Assembly (NCBI GenBank): GCA_001936135.1 | Contig: CP012813.1 | Coordinates: 1,054,001-1,118,000 of the forward strand | Direction of reading: 5' to 3' | Length of the DNA: 64,000 nt | From: Saccharomycopsis fibuligera x Saccharomycopsis cf. fibuligera | Lineage: Eukaryota; Ascomycota; Saccharomycetes; Ascoideales; Saccharomycopsidaceae | Shown: positions 29,863 to 39,863 of the stretch, piece after piece | Layout: each line of letters opens with the position of its first letter | How positions within the stretch are numbered: the stretch's first letter is position 1 | Notes under the pieces: model-generated | What the model was told of the DNA's origin: nothing | Database searches by the model: none | Seen by the model: the letters and a program-made list of their open reading frames with translations, nothing else | Translations under genes and position numbers: made by a program

Positions 29863-29987
29863 CGAAAAATTTTTGTATAAAAACAACATACAGGAAAAAT
29901 TTTTGATGATGATGAGCTTATCTGTTCCTGCTCTCTACACTCTAAACTACATACCCTGTACCAATTTCAAACACCCACATACATACA
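29602..29987. promoter_or_regulatory. STE11/MSS116 divergent promoter with two RRPE-like sites
   Basis: GAAAAATTTTTG occurs twice upstream of MSS116, at 29864-29875 and 29894-29905, and GATGAG follows at 29911-29916. This pair resembles the RRPE plus PAC arrangement of yeast ribosome-biogenesis promoters. A CATGTG E-box lies at 29762-29767 and an A run at about 29847-29862. Function is inferred from motif resemblance only. Confidence 0.45.
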
Positions 29988-32066
29988 ATGTTTAAGCCAG
30001 TGTACCATGCTAGTTTAATGAGGCTTTGCTCCTCAAGACTTAGAAGCCCCACTGTTCTTTCCAGACCATCCACTGTGTCTGTGAGATTATTCCAAACTGT
30101 GCGCTTTCTTAGAAATCAAGAAACACCATTAAGCGCAACAACTACTAATGTTGAACCCGAAATTGATTCTAAGGCTGCCAATCCTACCATACTTGACAAT
30201 GCTTCTTTTAGATCTTTGTCCGGTTTGCTCGATGAAAGACTTGTCAAGAGTATTGAATCCATGGGTTTCTCCACCATGACACCAGTGCAAGCCAAAACCG
30301 TTAAACCAATTCTTGAAACTGAAGACAATGTCGTTGCTAGAGCTAAAACTGGTACCGGTAAGACTTTAGCATTCGGTCTCCCGTTGCTCGAGCAAAGTAT
30401 TTTTAGAAATAAAAATAGTGGCCCAAGAAAACAAGTTGAATCTGTTATTGTTGCTCCTACCAGAGATCTTGCTAACCAAATTGCAGCTGAATTGAATAAA
30501 GTACTAGATGCTTACTATAAGGCTTCCCGCATTCGTCGCCGTCCATACAATGATATCCAAACTGTTGTTGGTGGTGAAGATAGAAGAGCTCAACTTCGTG
30601 GGTTCAGCAGATCTGCTCCAGCTATTGTCGTTGCCACTCCTGGTAGATTATTCGATGTTGTTAACGAACCAAGTGTCGCTGAAAAGTTGCAAGATATTAA
30701 GTATTTTGTCTTGGATGAAGCTGATAGATTATTGGATCAAGGTTTCAAGAACGATTTGTTGGAAATTGACACCAAATTGAAAAGCTTGAGTCAAACTGAT
30801 TACAGAACTTTGTTGTTTTCCGCCACTATTGATGATAATGTTTTGGGTTTTGCCAAAACCATGTTTGGTAAAAACTACACTTATGTCAACACTGTTGACC
30901 CTAATGCTCCTGAAGCTCATGAAAAAATTACTCAATCTTTAGTCGTAACCAACAATCTTTTTGAAAGTTTTGTTGCTGCTGCTGAATTCATTAATCAAGA
31001 ATCTAAAAAGACTAATATTGAACAATTTAAACCAATGGTTTTCTTGCCAACTGTTAAAGCCGTTAGCTTTTTCTATAACTTGTTGAATGAATACTTGGAA
31101 GGTGGTTCATCTAATCGTAACCGCTCCACCAAAGTTATCCAATTCCACGGTCAATTGACTCAAGGTAGAAGAGATAGAGCCGTCGCTACTTACAAAAAAG
31201 TCAAAGATTCCATTCTTGTTACTTCTGACGTCGGTGCTAGAGGTATGGATTTCCCAAAAGTTACCCATGTTATTCAAATCGGTTTGCCTTCTTCATCTAG
31301 TGATTACATCCACAGAGTCGGAAGAACCGCTAGAGGTAATTCTGACCACGGTGCTGCCATCTTATTTCTTAGTGAGCCAGAAACTCGTGGTTTGAAAGAA
31401 TTGACAAAGAGAAAAGTCAAATTTGCTGAAACTTTGAAATACAGTGACATTGTTTCTAATCCTGAAGAAACTGAGGGCTCTTTGGTCACTATTGCTGCAT
31501 CTCCTAGATTCGTTGAAAATCAAGATGCTGATGACATCAAACCAGTCGCCAGATCAGTGCTCTTCACCTTGATGAGTTACTACAAGGCTATCAAAAGTTA
31601 CGGTTTGAACACTTCTCAGGCTTATGAATCTTGTGTCAATTTCTATCACAGCTTCTCTAACGATGAGCGTAAACCTTACATCAAGGGTGATTTTGCTAAA
31701 TCTGTTTTAGGTCTTGATAACCAAACTGCTGAACGTTTATTCCAAGTCTCCGGTGGCATGGGCGGCGGTAGCAGAGGCGGTTCATTTCAAAGAAATAACA
31801 GATCTTTTGGTGATAGAGACTCAAACGGCGGTAGTAGATCATACCAAAGAAACGACAGATATGAAAGAAATGACAGCGGTAGAACTTTTTCCAATGACAG
31901 AAACGACAGAAGCAGCAGATACGGTGGTGGTAGAAGTAATGACAGATACGGTGGTAGAAGTAATGACAGATACGGCAAGAGATATAATAACGATGATGAT
32001 GGATCAGCATTTACCTTGGGTGGTGGTTCCAGAGGTAAAAAGAAGTTTTTCTCCGATGACTTTTAA
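29988..32066 (+). CDS. MSS116: Mitochondrial DEAD-box RNA helicase Mss116
   Basis: Mss116 is a mitochondrial RNA chaperone/helicase for group I and II intron splicing and translation. The 692-residue product begins with an Arg/Ser-rich mitochondrial presequence. The Q motif region (FSTMTPVQAKTV) follows, then motif I AKTGTGKT near residue 121 and VAPTRDLA. DEAD appears in VLDEADRLLD, SAT as LLFSATI, and motif VI as HRVGRTARG. The helicase-specific C-terminal extension runs to about 585. The last 105 residues are a basic Gly/Arg/Asn/Asp tail with repeated NDRYGGRS units, an RNA-binding tail as in Mss116. The C-terminal half uses strongly biased codons, suggesting good expression. Confidence 0.85.
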   Translation: MFKPVYHASLMRLCSSRLRSPTVLSRPSTVSVRLFQTVRFLRNQETPLSATTTNVEPEIDSKAANPTILDNASFRSLSGLLDERLVKSIESMGFSTMTPVQAKTVKPILETEDNVVARAKTGTGKTLAFGLPLLEQSIFRNKNSGPRKQVESVIVAPTRDLANQIAAELNKVLDAYYKASRIRRRPYNDIQTVVGGEDRRAQLRGFSRSAPAIVVATPGRLFDVVNEPSVAEKLQDIKYFVLDEADRLLDQGFKNDLLEIDTKLKSLSQTDYRTLLFSATIDDNVLGFAKTMFGKNYTYVNTVDPNAPEAHEKITQSLVVTNNLFESFVAAAEFINQESKKTNIEQFKPMVFLPTVKAVSFFYNLLNEYLEGGSSNRNRSTKVIQFHGQLTQGRRDRAVATYKKVKDSILVTSDVGARGMDFPKVTHVIQIGLPSSSSDYIHRVGRTARGNSDHGAAILFLSEPETRGLKELTKRKVKFAETLKYSDIVSNPEETEGSLVTIAASPRFVENQDADDIKPVARSVLFTLMSYYKAIKSYGLNTSQAYESCVNFYHSFSNDERKPYIKGDFAKSVLGLDNQTAERLFQVSGGMGGGSRGGSFQRNNRSFGDRDSNGGSRSYQRNDRYERNDSGRTFSNDRNDRSSRYGGGRSNDRYGGRSNDRYGKRYNNDDDGSAFTLGGGSRGKKKFFSDDF

Positions 32067-32772
32067 TCAACTCAGTTTTCATTAATATTTTGATAGAACT
32101 TAAATTCAAATCTCAAAATTCAAAGTAGTAATGATGTTATGAATATTTTGTTATATTTTTATCAGCATTTACTTTTGTATTCAAATAACTTTTCTCTCTT
32201 TCTCTTTTCTTTTCTTGTTTATATTATTCTTCTATTTTTATATTATCTTTTATTTTTTTTTTTTCTTTTTGCTTGAATAATTTTGTTGTGTTGCACCTCC
32301 GAGTTTTTTGGTTATTTTTTCATGTTCAATTATTTTTTCTTCTTCACATCATAACTCTTTATTCGATTCAGGATTCTCTGTTTTTTTTGCTGTATTATAT
32401 AAGAAATTTTTGTTCAATGTGAGTTATACCGACATGATATTTGCATTAGTTCTTGTTGAAATTTTGGAGAATTTTATTGGATTCACATTTATGTTGCTAA
32501 TGATTTATATAGTTTAGTTTTCTTTGTACATACCTAACGCTTATTTCATATTTATATCTGTTTATAATTGCTTTCGGCGTTTAATTTACAGACTCTACAA
32601 TCCCCGGAGTCATTGAAAAATAGAAATTATTTTGTTAAAAAGCACCCAAAAATATTTAAAAATGTATTAAACCTAAACACCCATTAAAACAGTAAAAAGG
32701 AAAATCTAAAAAAAAAATTAAAATAAAAGCAAAAGCAAATTAAAAATTATATATTACACTGTATGTTACACA
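32067..32772. other. Convergent intergenic MSS116/SPP41-like
   Basis: A T- and A-rich 3' region of 706 bp with many short homopolymers. The small open frame within it has no supporting features. No RNA gene is recognised. Confidence 0.55.
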
Positions 32773-35700
32773 CTAGGAACTGGTAGTTGATCTGTAAATT
32801 GGTCTGCGGAAAAGTCCAGGACCAATTCTTGGCTTGGCAGCCGATAACGGTCTACTTTTCTGCATGTCCAATGTTGATAAAATTGAAGGCTTTTTTGTGG
32901 TTAATGGCTTTTTCACACTTTTCACATTGCTCATGGCATTGAGGCCAGGTCTCAAAGAAGCAGATGAGTTACTGCTAGCAACTATTGATGAAAGGTTTTT
33001 TTTGTAAACTGGTAGCTTGAATGATGGTAATGCCTTTGGTATTGTGCTGGCTGGTTTACCTTGTTCTGGAGTATCAGACTTTTTGATGATAACCGCTGTT
33101 TTCTCTGGTACCTTGCTAGTTGTTTTAGTTACCAGTTTTTCTGGTTTTTCTGTTCCTGTATCAACCTTCTTCTTAGCAGCGCCTTTTGGCTCTTCATTTT
33201 TCCTCTTTGGAGCATTTAAAGAAATATTGGAAAAGATGTTACTTAAATTCTTGTTAACATCATTATTTGCCTGATTTTTATCAGAACTCTTATCAGAGTC
33301 TTTAATAGACGGATCTATTTCAATAGTGGTTTCTTTCTCAGGAGTCGGATTCTCAGAAGGTTTTTTGCTAGCTGACTTATTCTTTGAATAAGAACTACCA
33401 ACAGCAGTAGCTGCACTAGTCTTGAGTAAGTTGGTCAACTCAGCATCAGGCCCTTTAGAAGGTGGTGCAATCTTGGTGCTATTCAATAATGAAATTGTGT
33501 CATCAGCTTTAGCAGTATTCTTTGAGCTATCAACTTGAAACATAGACATACCTTCTTCACGATTACTATCAGAAGATTGAATGTAGTTGCCAATGAATGA
33601 AGTGATGACTGAAGCAAACTGCTCATGAGGTATATTAATGTTAGTAGCCTTTAAAGCATTGCTTATTGCGGTGGTGATAGCTTCAGGATTATTGAGGCTA
33701 GAGGCTTTAGGGTCAGTATCAGTGCCCGGTCCAGTTCCCAAATTAAGAATTTCTTCGTTAAATAATGTGTTGGCCCTTCTAGGGGCTCCAGGCCCGTATC
33801 CGATAGCATTGTCATCCATGTTCGCCTTCTTAAGACGTTCAATTCTTTTTGACTTTCTCTTAGTAAATTCGTCCTCAACCCATTTCTGCTTTTCTGGAGT
33901 CTCTTCTACACCAAAAATGTAATTGGCTCTCTTATGAACTCTGAAACGCAAATCATTATCTTTGTTTCTTGCGTTGTTCTTTTCACGCCATTTCTTCTTT
34001 CTTGTACGGTTTTCTAACCGTATTCTTTCCTTCTCATCGATGTCAAGCTTGATATTCTTATTCGATAGCATTGACTGAACCACATAATTGATAATATTGG
34101 AAATAGAAGAGCCATAAACGCCTGGCCTTTGAGTTGAGGTTGTAGTACTGTCTGATGGTGCAGCCGTTGAGGTTGATGTTGACGGTAACGTTGATACTGG
34201 GTTTGATGTTGACGTAGTCGCCGTCGCAGTTGAGCTTGAAGCAATCTTTGATTGAAGCAAAGAAGCTATATTGGAAAGATGAGGCGTACTTCGTTGACTC
34301 AACAAATTACTTGCTAATGATGATTTATCAGTACTGTCTTTATTAGCTGCTGCTGATTTACTAGCTGCATTAGCTAGAACGCTAGCATAAAGAGCACTTG
34401 GATATGGTGAGCCGGTAGCAGAAGCTTGAGCTGCACGTCTGCTAAGAATCTCCTGGATACTCTGCGTAGTGGCGTACTCTCTTGAAGCAATAGCGTCTCT
34501 TTTCATGAGTAACTCCTCTGCAAGGCTTCTTTTTGGTTGTTGTGTCGTGGAATTCTTTGCATCAGTTGATGATGTTGTGCTGCTTGAATTGCTTGTCAAA
34601 TTACTCGTCAAGTTGTACTTAAAAGTGCTTGTCAAACTACTTGTCAAATTGTTGGTTAGGTTACTTGTCAGACTGCTAGTTAGATTGTTTGTGAGACTTG
34701 GAAGATTGTTTGTAAGACTGTTAGTCAAGTTGCTAGTTAGACTGCTTGAAAAGCTGCTATTCTTGTTTATCAATGACTCTATCAATGCACTTCGGCTTGA
34801 AGCAATATTCTGTTGTACATTCTCTTCATAAGTTTCATCCACCACATTCTTAACCATTTCTTCAATAGCCATCTGCAAATCGCTTTCTTGAGGGCCCCTA
34901 AGCTCTAGATCAAGATCCTCTTCTTCTATAATTTCATCCGCAACATTTTTAATCATTTCATGCATTGCAAATTGAAAATCATCATTTTTGGAAAAATGTT
35001 CTTCTTTGTCTTGGGAAGGAATCTGCAGCATGACATTTTTTACGATTTGAGCAATTGCTGCTTCCGCCAGATCAGGCTCATCTGAATCATCATAGTCATC
35101 AAAATCCTGAGAATCATCATTGTCATCTATGGACAAAGTGCTAGCTTGTGCTACAACACCTTTGACAATTTCAGAGATTGCCGCTTCAACCAGACCTGGC
35201 TCTTCAGTGCTTACTTCCAGCTTCCCATTTGATGTACTAGTCTGTTTTGCATTGCTGATATTGCTCTCCTTTGATACATTTTTCATCATTTCACTTACTA
35301 CCCCACTAATTAACTGTTCGGCGCTAGCAAGGCTTTCATCGGATTTTACATCTAAAGAGCGTTTGGCTTCTTTAATTGTCCCTATTTGAGAAGGAACAAG
35401 TTCAGTAATCTGAGTCTCTTCTTCATTTTGGAACCCAACCTCATTGACTGTATCCGTAACTAACTGTGCAATTGCATTACTCATGGCATCATCAATTTCA
35501 GAAGGTTCTGGCCGATCAATTTGGGTTGATACTGGAAGCATAGTTTCTTTTGGCTCTGATCGACTAATTTGGGTTGATACAACATTCTCTCTTTGACCAT
35601 TCTGAATAATAATTTGACTCTCATTTTTATCACTTTCAGCTTGTTCATCTTTTTCAATGCTGATCTGGTTGACAGTCTCGCTAACCATCTGAGCAATCGC

Positions 35701-36468
35701 GTCATTCAAATCATTGCTGAATACGAAACTATCGTCATTTTTTTCATCGTCCTTGACTTTTTCTTTTGTTTCCTCTTCTTGTTCTTGGCCATGCTTTTCT
35801 AAATGAAAATCTTTCTTTGATGACTCAATGTACTTATCTGTATTTTCATTAGCCAATTGGCTCTGTGTGTTATTGACTATTTGAGCAATAGCATCATTGA
35901 CTGCATCCGATAAATTATTGTCATCAACAGTCTTATTAACATTACTATTTTCCGGAGTATTAGATGATTCATTGGCTTTTTCCGAAGAAAGTTCTTCTGC
36001 ATTATTATTAATTTGTATAAACTCGTTTTTGGTGTTGTTAATTTCCTGTTCGGAGACGCGTTTCTCAACGCGTCCTTCATTTCCGTCTTCATTGTCATCG
36101 CTATGATCGGAATTGATATTGTCGAAAATACCATCGACAATATTGGCAATAACGTCCGCACTAGGGTCATGATATTCCTCTCCATGTGAATTACCGGTGT
36201 CATCAACTTGGGCTTCATCTTGGTCTTCTGCTGCTATATCACCTTGAATGTTGTTAGCAATATTGGCTATCGCGAGGGATACTGCATCCACCGAATTGCT
36301 GCCATCCTCATTATTGGTATGGTGGTCAGCAGCATCAGTATCGTGATGGAATACGTTGTGGGAAAGCGATGTCAAAGCATTGCTGTTGTTGTTGTTGTTG
36401 TTGTTGTTGTTGCCATCATCACCTTCATGGTCACTCTGAGCTATGTTACCACTAGATGAGATGCTCAT
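32773..36468 (-). CDS. SPP41: SPP41-like protein with DUF3020-type motif
   Basis: The 1231-residue product has a highly conserved-looking basic segment near residues 815-880: ENRTRKKKWREKNNARNKD, then NDLRFRVHKRANYIFG. I associate it with the fungal DUF3020 domain and with S. cerevisiae Spp41, a nuclear protein reported to affect expression of splicing genes PRP3/PRP4. The N-terminal half is acidic and carries about ten copies of an amphipathic motif of the type (D/E)A-I-A-x-I/M-V-x-x-x-V-x-x-I. A Leu-Thr-Ser-Asn repeat tract follows at about 570-630. The C-terminal part is Lys/Ser-rich, with PSFKLPVYKK near the end. The orthology call rests on memory of the DUF3020 segment and is moderate. 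The divergent upstream region is unusually long. Confidence 0.6.
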   Translation of the reverse strand: MSISSSGNIAQSDHEGDDGNNNNNNNNNSNALTSLSHNVFHHDTDAADHHTNNEDGSNSVDAVSLAIANIANNIQGDIAAEDQDEAQVDDTGNSHGEEYHDPSADVIANIVDGIFDNINSDHSDDNEDGNEGRVEKRVSEQEINNTKNEFIQINNNAEELSSEKANESSNTPENSNVNKTVDDNNLSDAVNDAIAQIVNNTQSQLANENTDKYIESSKKDFHLEKHGQEQEEETKEKVKDDEKNDDSFVFSNDLNDAIAQMVSETVNQISIEKDEQAESDKNESQIIIQNGQRENVVSTQISRSEPKETMLPVSTQIDRPEPSEIDDAMSNAIAQLVTDTVNEVGFQNEEETQITELVPSQIGTIKEAKRSLDVKSDESLASAEQLISGVVSEMMKNVSKESNISNAKQTSTSNGKLEVSTEEPGLVEAAISEIVKGVVAQASTLSIDDNDDSQDFDDYDDSDEPDLAEAAIAQIVKNVMLQIPSQDKEEHFSKNDDFQFAMHEMIKNVADEIIEEEDLDLELRGPQESDLQMAIEEMVKNVVDETYEENVQQNIASSRSALIESLINKNSSFSSSLTSNLTNSLTNNLPSLTNNLTSSLTSNLTNNLTSSLTSTFKYNLTSNLTSNSSSTTSSTDAKNSTTQQPKRSLAEELLMKRDAIASREYATTQSIQEILSRRAAQASATGSPYPSALYASVLANAASKSAAANKDSTDKSSLASNLLSQRSTPHLSNIASLLQSKIASSSTATATTSTSNPVSTLPSTSTSTAAPSDSTTTSTQRPGVYGSSISNIINYVVQSMLSNKNIKLDIDEKERIRLENRTRKKKWREKNNARNKDNDLRFRVHKRANYIFGVEETPEKQKWVEDEFTKRKSKRIERLKKANMDDNAIGYGPGAPRRANTLFNEEILNLGTGPGTDTDPKASSLNNPEAITTAISNALKATNINIPHEQFASVITSFIGNYIQSSDSNREEGMSMFQVDSSKNTAKADDTISLLNSTKIAPPSKGPDAELTNLLKTSAATAVGSSYSKNKSASKKPSENPTPEKETTIEIDPSIKDSDKSSDKNQANNDVNKNLSNIFSNISLNAPKRKNEEPKGAAKKKVDTGTEKPEKLVTKTTSKVPEKTAVIIKKSDTPEQGKPASTIPKALPSFKLPVYKKNLSSIVASSNSSASLRPGLNAMSNVKSVKKPLTTKKPSILSTLDMQKSRPLSAAKPRIGPGLFRRPIYRSTTSS
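34592..34765 (-). repeat. In-frame Leu-Thr-Ser/Asn tandem repeat
   Basis: Within the SPP41-like gene the DNA repeats a degenerate unit encoding S-L-T-S/N-N-L-T, giving more than ten LT pairs over about 58 residues. The units differ mainly at third positions and a few second positions, so the expansion is not recent throughout. Confidence 0.7.
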
Positions 36469-36648
36469 CGCGCTTATTTTTGTTTACTATTTTCAGCAAT
36501 CTAGACATTCACATTTTATTTCCTCTTTTATTAAAAACAAGTCACAAACAAGTCATCACCACTTGCCCACCGACCGCCAAAAAAAAAAATTTTACGGTGT
36601 ACGGATGCATTATCCTGACATTTTACTTAATACGGGACTATTTATTGT

Positions 36649-36662
36649 GTATCACGTGATAC
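36649..36662. promoter_or_regulatory. Palindromic CACGTG site (Cbf1-type)
   Basis: GTATCACGTGATAC is a perfect 14-bp palindrome around CACGTG and fits the RTCACGTGAY form bound by Cbf1. It lies about 180 bp upstream of the SPP41-like start. Confidence 0.5.
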
Positions 36663-36741
36663 ATATAAAATCTTCATTTGGCACCTTTGGAACAATTGCG
36701 GCTCGTGTATGTAAACAATCCCACAAGTCACTGTTTTGATA

Positions 36742-36918
36742 ATGGATTATAAATCTTTAACATTTAAGGCAACAAACTATTGCAGTTACATTATATCATA
36801 CGTGGTTTTGTCAGAGCATCTTAGAGCTATTCTTGCATATGGCAATGCGGCGTTAATGGTAATCGTTCCGGTACTGATTTTCCCATGCAAACGTTTAAAA
36901 CGGAAAATCATAGAATAG
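36742..36918 (+). CDS. Small hydrophobic ORF, hypothetical
   Basis: An ATG at 36742 opens 58 codons ending at TAG. The product has a hydrophobic stretch near its C-terminus (AALMVIVPVLIF) followed by a basic tail (CKRLKRKIIE), as in small tail-anchored proteins. TATA-like sequence (ATATAAA) lies about 75 bp upstream. No homologue is recognised, and a chance ORF is quite possible. Confidence 0.2.
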   Translation: MDYKSLTFKATNYCSYIISYVVLSEHLRAILAYGNAALMVIVPVLIFPCKRLKRKIIE

Positions 36919-38240
36919 TGAATCACAGTCCATTATTTGCTATACGCACAACATGTCAACGACGCATGAACAAACCCGCAACATGGCAAATGCTCGACTG
37001 AAGTCACCGTAGTGATATTTATCAATGCGCTTCATAATAGCTTGGCACTTTTGAGTATTACTAAAAGTAATTGGCCACTTTGTAGCCTGTAGTCCAAGTT
37101 ATGTACGGTGTCAGGCCTTAAGAAGTTTTAAAAATTTATGAACATCAATAGTTTTCTCCGAAAGAATTGAGTATATACTTGTTGGAGAAAAAGGGAACAA
37201 CAAAAAAAAGCGTATATGCAATTGTAAGATTTGGGAATCCACGCCATAATTTAACGAGTAAGAGACAAAAAAAATTACAACTTTTCCTAATTTCTCTAAG
37301 GGCTTTTCTCTTTTGTAAATCTGCATATTTCATTAGTTTGTTTTGAGAATGTACTTTCCTGGATACCAAACCACAAAAGCATTTTTATTTGAAAATTTTT
37401 TCTCTTTACTTTGAGATAAACAAGTCGGGAACCAAAATATTATTATTATCCAACATGACTTCTGAACTTGTAGTATAAATCTTCTTTTCAAAACCGAATA
37501 TCAAGTTCATGTCGTTACTACTGTAAACTGGTCCTCACTACCACAACTCAATTTTAACCAATTATCATTATTCATCAAATTTCAGATCACTAAAATGTTA
37601 TGATCAAGACACTAACACTTAAAATCTTCCTAAAAGAAAGTTTTTTTTTTTTTATTTTTTTTTTTTTTGCAGCAATTTAAGCTTCCATATAGTTACTCTG
37701 CAAGGTTAACGAACTTTTTTCATATATCAAACAAGTAGCCTAACAAACTGTGTTAATCCTCCCATTACTTCTTTCCTATATTTAGTGATGTGCTTAGTTA
37801 AAAGCTAACAATACGCCAAAAATTATATATGTATAGTGTATAACAAAGTTCAGATGATTTCCCAGAGCTTTAAAAAAAAAAAAAAAAAAACTATTTCACC
37901 TCTGAGGAAAATAAACTAAATAATAACTGAAAAACTTTCGACTTTTTGCTATTTTGCAAAAATTATCGAAACCTAAAATTTTCAAAAATAATGACCTTCA
38001 ACCCTTTTTCAAGGCAGCTAAAATTTAAGTTGATAAAATATCGTGACTTTTTACACGTAGAACTGTAGTTTTTTCATGTTTCTGTTGTGGCTCAAGTAGC
38101 TATTCTGCCAGATGTTGGAAATTTAGTTCACAATATTTTTTTTTGTCTTCGGTAAGCAGATTAATAGTAATAATTGTATTTCAAGTAATATAAAAAGCTG
38201 ATAAATGACCCAAATCTATTAGTGCTTTTTTTTTTTATAA

Positions 38241-38351
38241 TTATATTTTACTATCCAAGGACTGTAAGCAGAGGTGGTTAACCTCCACATCAAGCTGACC
38301 AGGTTCAGCAAATTTGTAGCCTTCATCCACCAAAACAATAGAGGGGGCCAT
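38241..38351 (-). CDS. Very short ORF, hypothetical
   Basis: An ATG at 38351 opens 36 codons with balanced, coding-like composition (MAPSIVLVDEGYKF..., ending LDSKI). It is too short for confidence, and I recognise no family. Confidence 0.15.
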   Translation of the reverse strand: MAPSIVLVDEGYKFAEPGQLDVEVNHLCLQSLDSKI

Positions 38352-38411
38352 GTAAAAAACAATACTGTTATATCGCAAGCAAATAGTTAATCAAAGACCA
38401 ACCCTTTCTTT

Positions 38412-38573
38412 ATGATCGCAAATCGAAACATATCTAACAAATACCTACAAAGACAAAACTCTGTGGTTGTTGCCGATGTTGGGGATTTGCATATAATACC
38501 CATTGCAGAGGTATGTAAAATTATGTGCCCTGGCAACACATCCAAGTTTTTCTGCAGCGATCTGAAAATTTGA
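38412..38573 (+). CDS. Short ORF upstream of RSM24, hypothetical
   Basis: An ATG at 38412 opens 53 codons (MIANRNISNKYLQRQNSVVV...) ending 131 bp before the RSM24 ATG. It contains four Cys in its C-terminal half and an internal GTATGT that could act as a splice donor. It could be a small gene, a uORF of RSM24 or chance. Confidence 0.2.
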   Translation: MIANRNISNKYLQRQNSVVVADVGDLHIIPIAEVCKIMCPGNTSKFFCSDLKI

Positions 38574-38704
38574 GAAAACCAAAAGGAAAAGAAAAAAAAC
38601 AGCGCCTAGCCAATCAATAGAGCAGGAGAGACAGCAAGAGGTATTGAAGACAAAGACCAAAAGGTAGACAGATTGCCATATAGTTCAGTTACCCATTTCA
38701 CAGT

Positions 38705-39700
38705 ATGAGACCTTTTTTGGTAAAACCACAGCTATTTCAAATAGCCAAGCGTAACTTCAGTGGCAGTGCCTTACAATTCCAAAGAAGCATAGAAAGCACC
38801 GAGCTTTATCTTCATCCAAGAGAATGGAGAAACTTACCATCTGCCAAAATATTCGAACTATATCAACAAAGAGTATTGAAACTCGGACCAAATTATACAA
38901 AAAGTGAAGATGAGTTGAATGCTCTTTTATCTACTGCTGATGACACCGGGGTGTCTAAGACTGAGATCCGTCAAATATACAACTTGCGTGATAGCGAATC
39001 CAGTGAAGAATTGATCGCTGGTAAATTGGGCGGTTTTAATCCTCTTGCTGAAGGCGAGTTGGAAACTTACCAGTATGATGAATATTCCTCTAATGCACAG
39101 GAGTTGATTGAGCAACATCGTATCTCCAGAGAATATAATAGAATTGCTGCTTATGAGTTACCATTGTTGGCTAAATACCGTTCCGAATACGTTCCTCAAA
39201 AAAACAAGCCATTGACTGTCAGATACACAAATTATGTTGGAGAAAGCCATCCAGCAGAGAAAAAAGTCACCATCACTGCTGATTTCGATGAATTTGTTAA
39301 AGAAGCTAAATTGAATGATGTTGAACAGCATAAATTGAAGTTATTGCTCGGTAAAAGATACAACCCAATCAAGAATCAAATACACATGTCTTTGGAAAGA
39401 TTCAAGTACCCAACCCAGAATTTCAAATACTTGCTTGTTATTTGTGAAAAATTGATAAATGAAGCTAAAACCATCAGAAAAGGAGATGAAGATTTTAGTG
39501 ATTTGCCATTAGACACCAGATTATACAAGAGAAAAATGGAACTTCAGAAAAAGAAACAAAAGATTAATGCATTCCCAGAAGAATGGTTAAGACCACAAGA
39601 TGCCCCAATCAAGAAAAATGTTGTTGAAGAAGCTATTTTGAATGATTTGACTGAAAGCTTTAGACAAGAACAAAAGCAGAGATTTTTGCAAGGAAATTAA
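38705..39700 (+). CDS. RSM24: Mitochondrial small-subunit ribosomal protein Rsm24 (mS35)
   Basis: Rsm24 (mS35) is a component of the mitochondrial 37S ribosomal subunit. The 331-residue product starts with a basic amphipathic presequence (MRPFLVKPQLFQIAKRNFSG). ELYLHPREWRNLPSAKIFELY follows in the first third. The core block at about 175-275 (VTITADFDEFVKEAKLN...KLLLGKRYNP...FKYPTQN) matches the MRP-S28/S35 family. The C-terminus is charged and helical (PEEWLRPQDAP). CEF1 is convergent with 163 bp between stops. Confidence 0.85.
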   Translation: MRPFLVKPQLFQIAKRNFSGSALQFQRSIESTELYLHPREWRNLPSAKIFELYQQRVLKLGPNYTKSEDELNALLSTADDTGVSKTEIRQIYNLRDSESSEELIAGKLGGFNPLAEGELETYQYDEYSSNAQELIEQHRISREYNRIAAYELPLLAKYRSEYVPQKNKPLTVRYTNYVGESHPAEKKVTITADFDEFVKEAKLNDVEQHKLKLLLGKRYNPIKNQIHMSLERFKYPTQNFKYLLVICEKLINEAKTIRKGDEDFSDLPLDTRLYKRKMELQKKKQKINAFPEEWLRPQDAPIKKNVVEEAILNDLTESFRQEQKQRFLQGN

Positions 39701-39863
39701 AATTTGTCATGATTCTTATTCATAATTTATCTGTACATAGCTGGAAAAAAAATACGGACATCGTTACAAAAGTGTTTTTAATTTGCTATTGAAATTGTAA
39801 ATTCCTCGAGATAGACAATCTACAAATATTTATTGATACATAAAGTCATTAAAATATGGTACA

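Larger units (their letters stand above)
36469..38704. other. 2.2-kb gene-poor divergent interval
   Basis: This interval separates SPP41-like (-) and RSM24 (+). It holds a palindromic GTATCACGTGATAC E-box at 36649-36662, close to SPP41-like, and a possible 58-codon ORF at 36742-36918. It is otherwise AT-rich, with A and T runs at about 37640-37670 and 37871-37890. Two short opposed ORFs lie at 38241-38351 (-) and 38412-38573 (+). No known gene, tRNA or snRNA was recognised. Confidence 0.5.
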
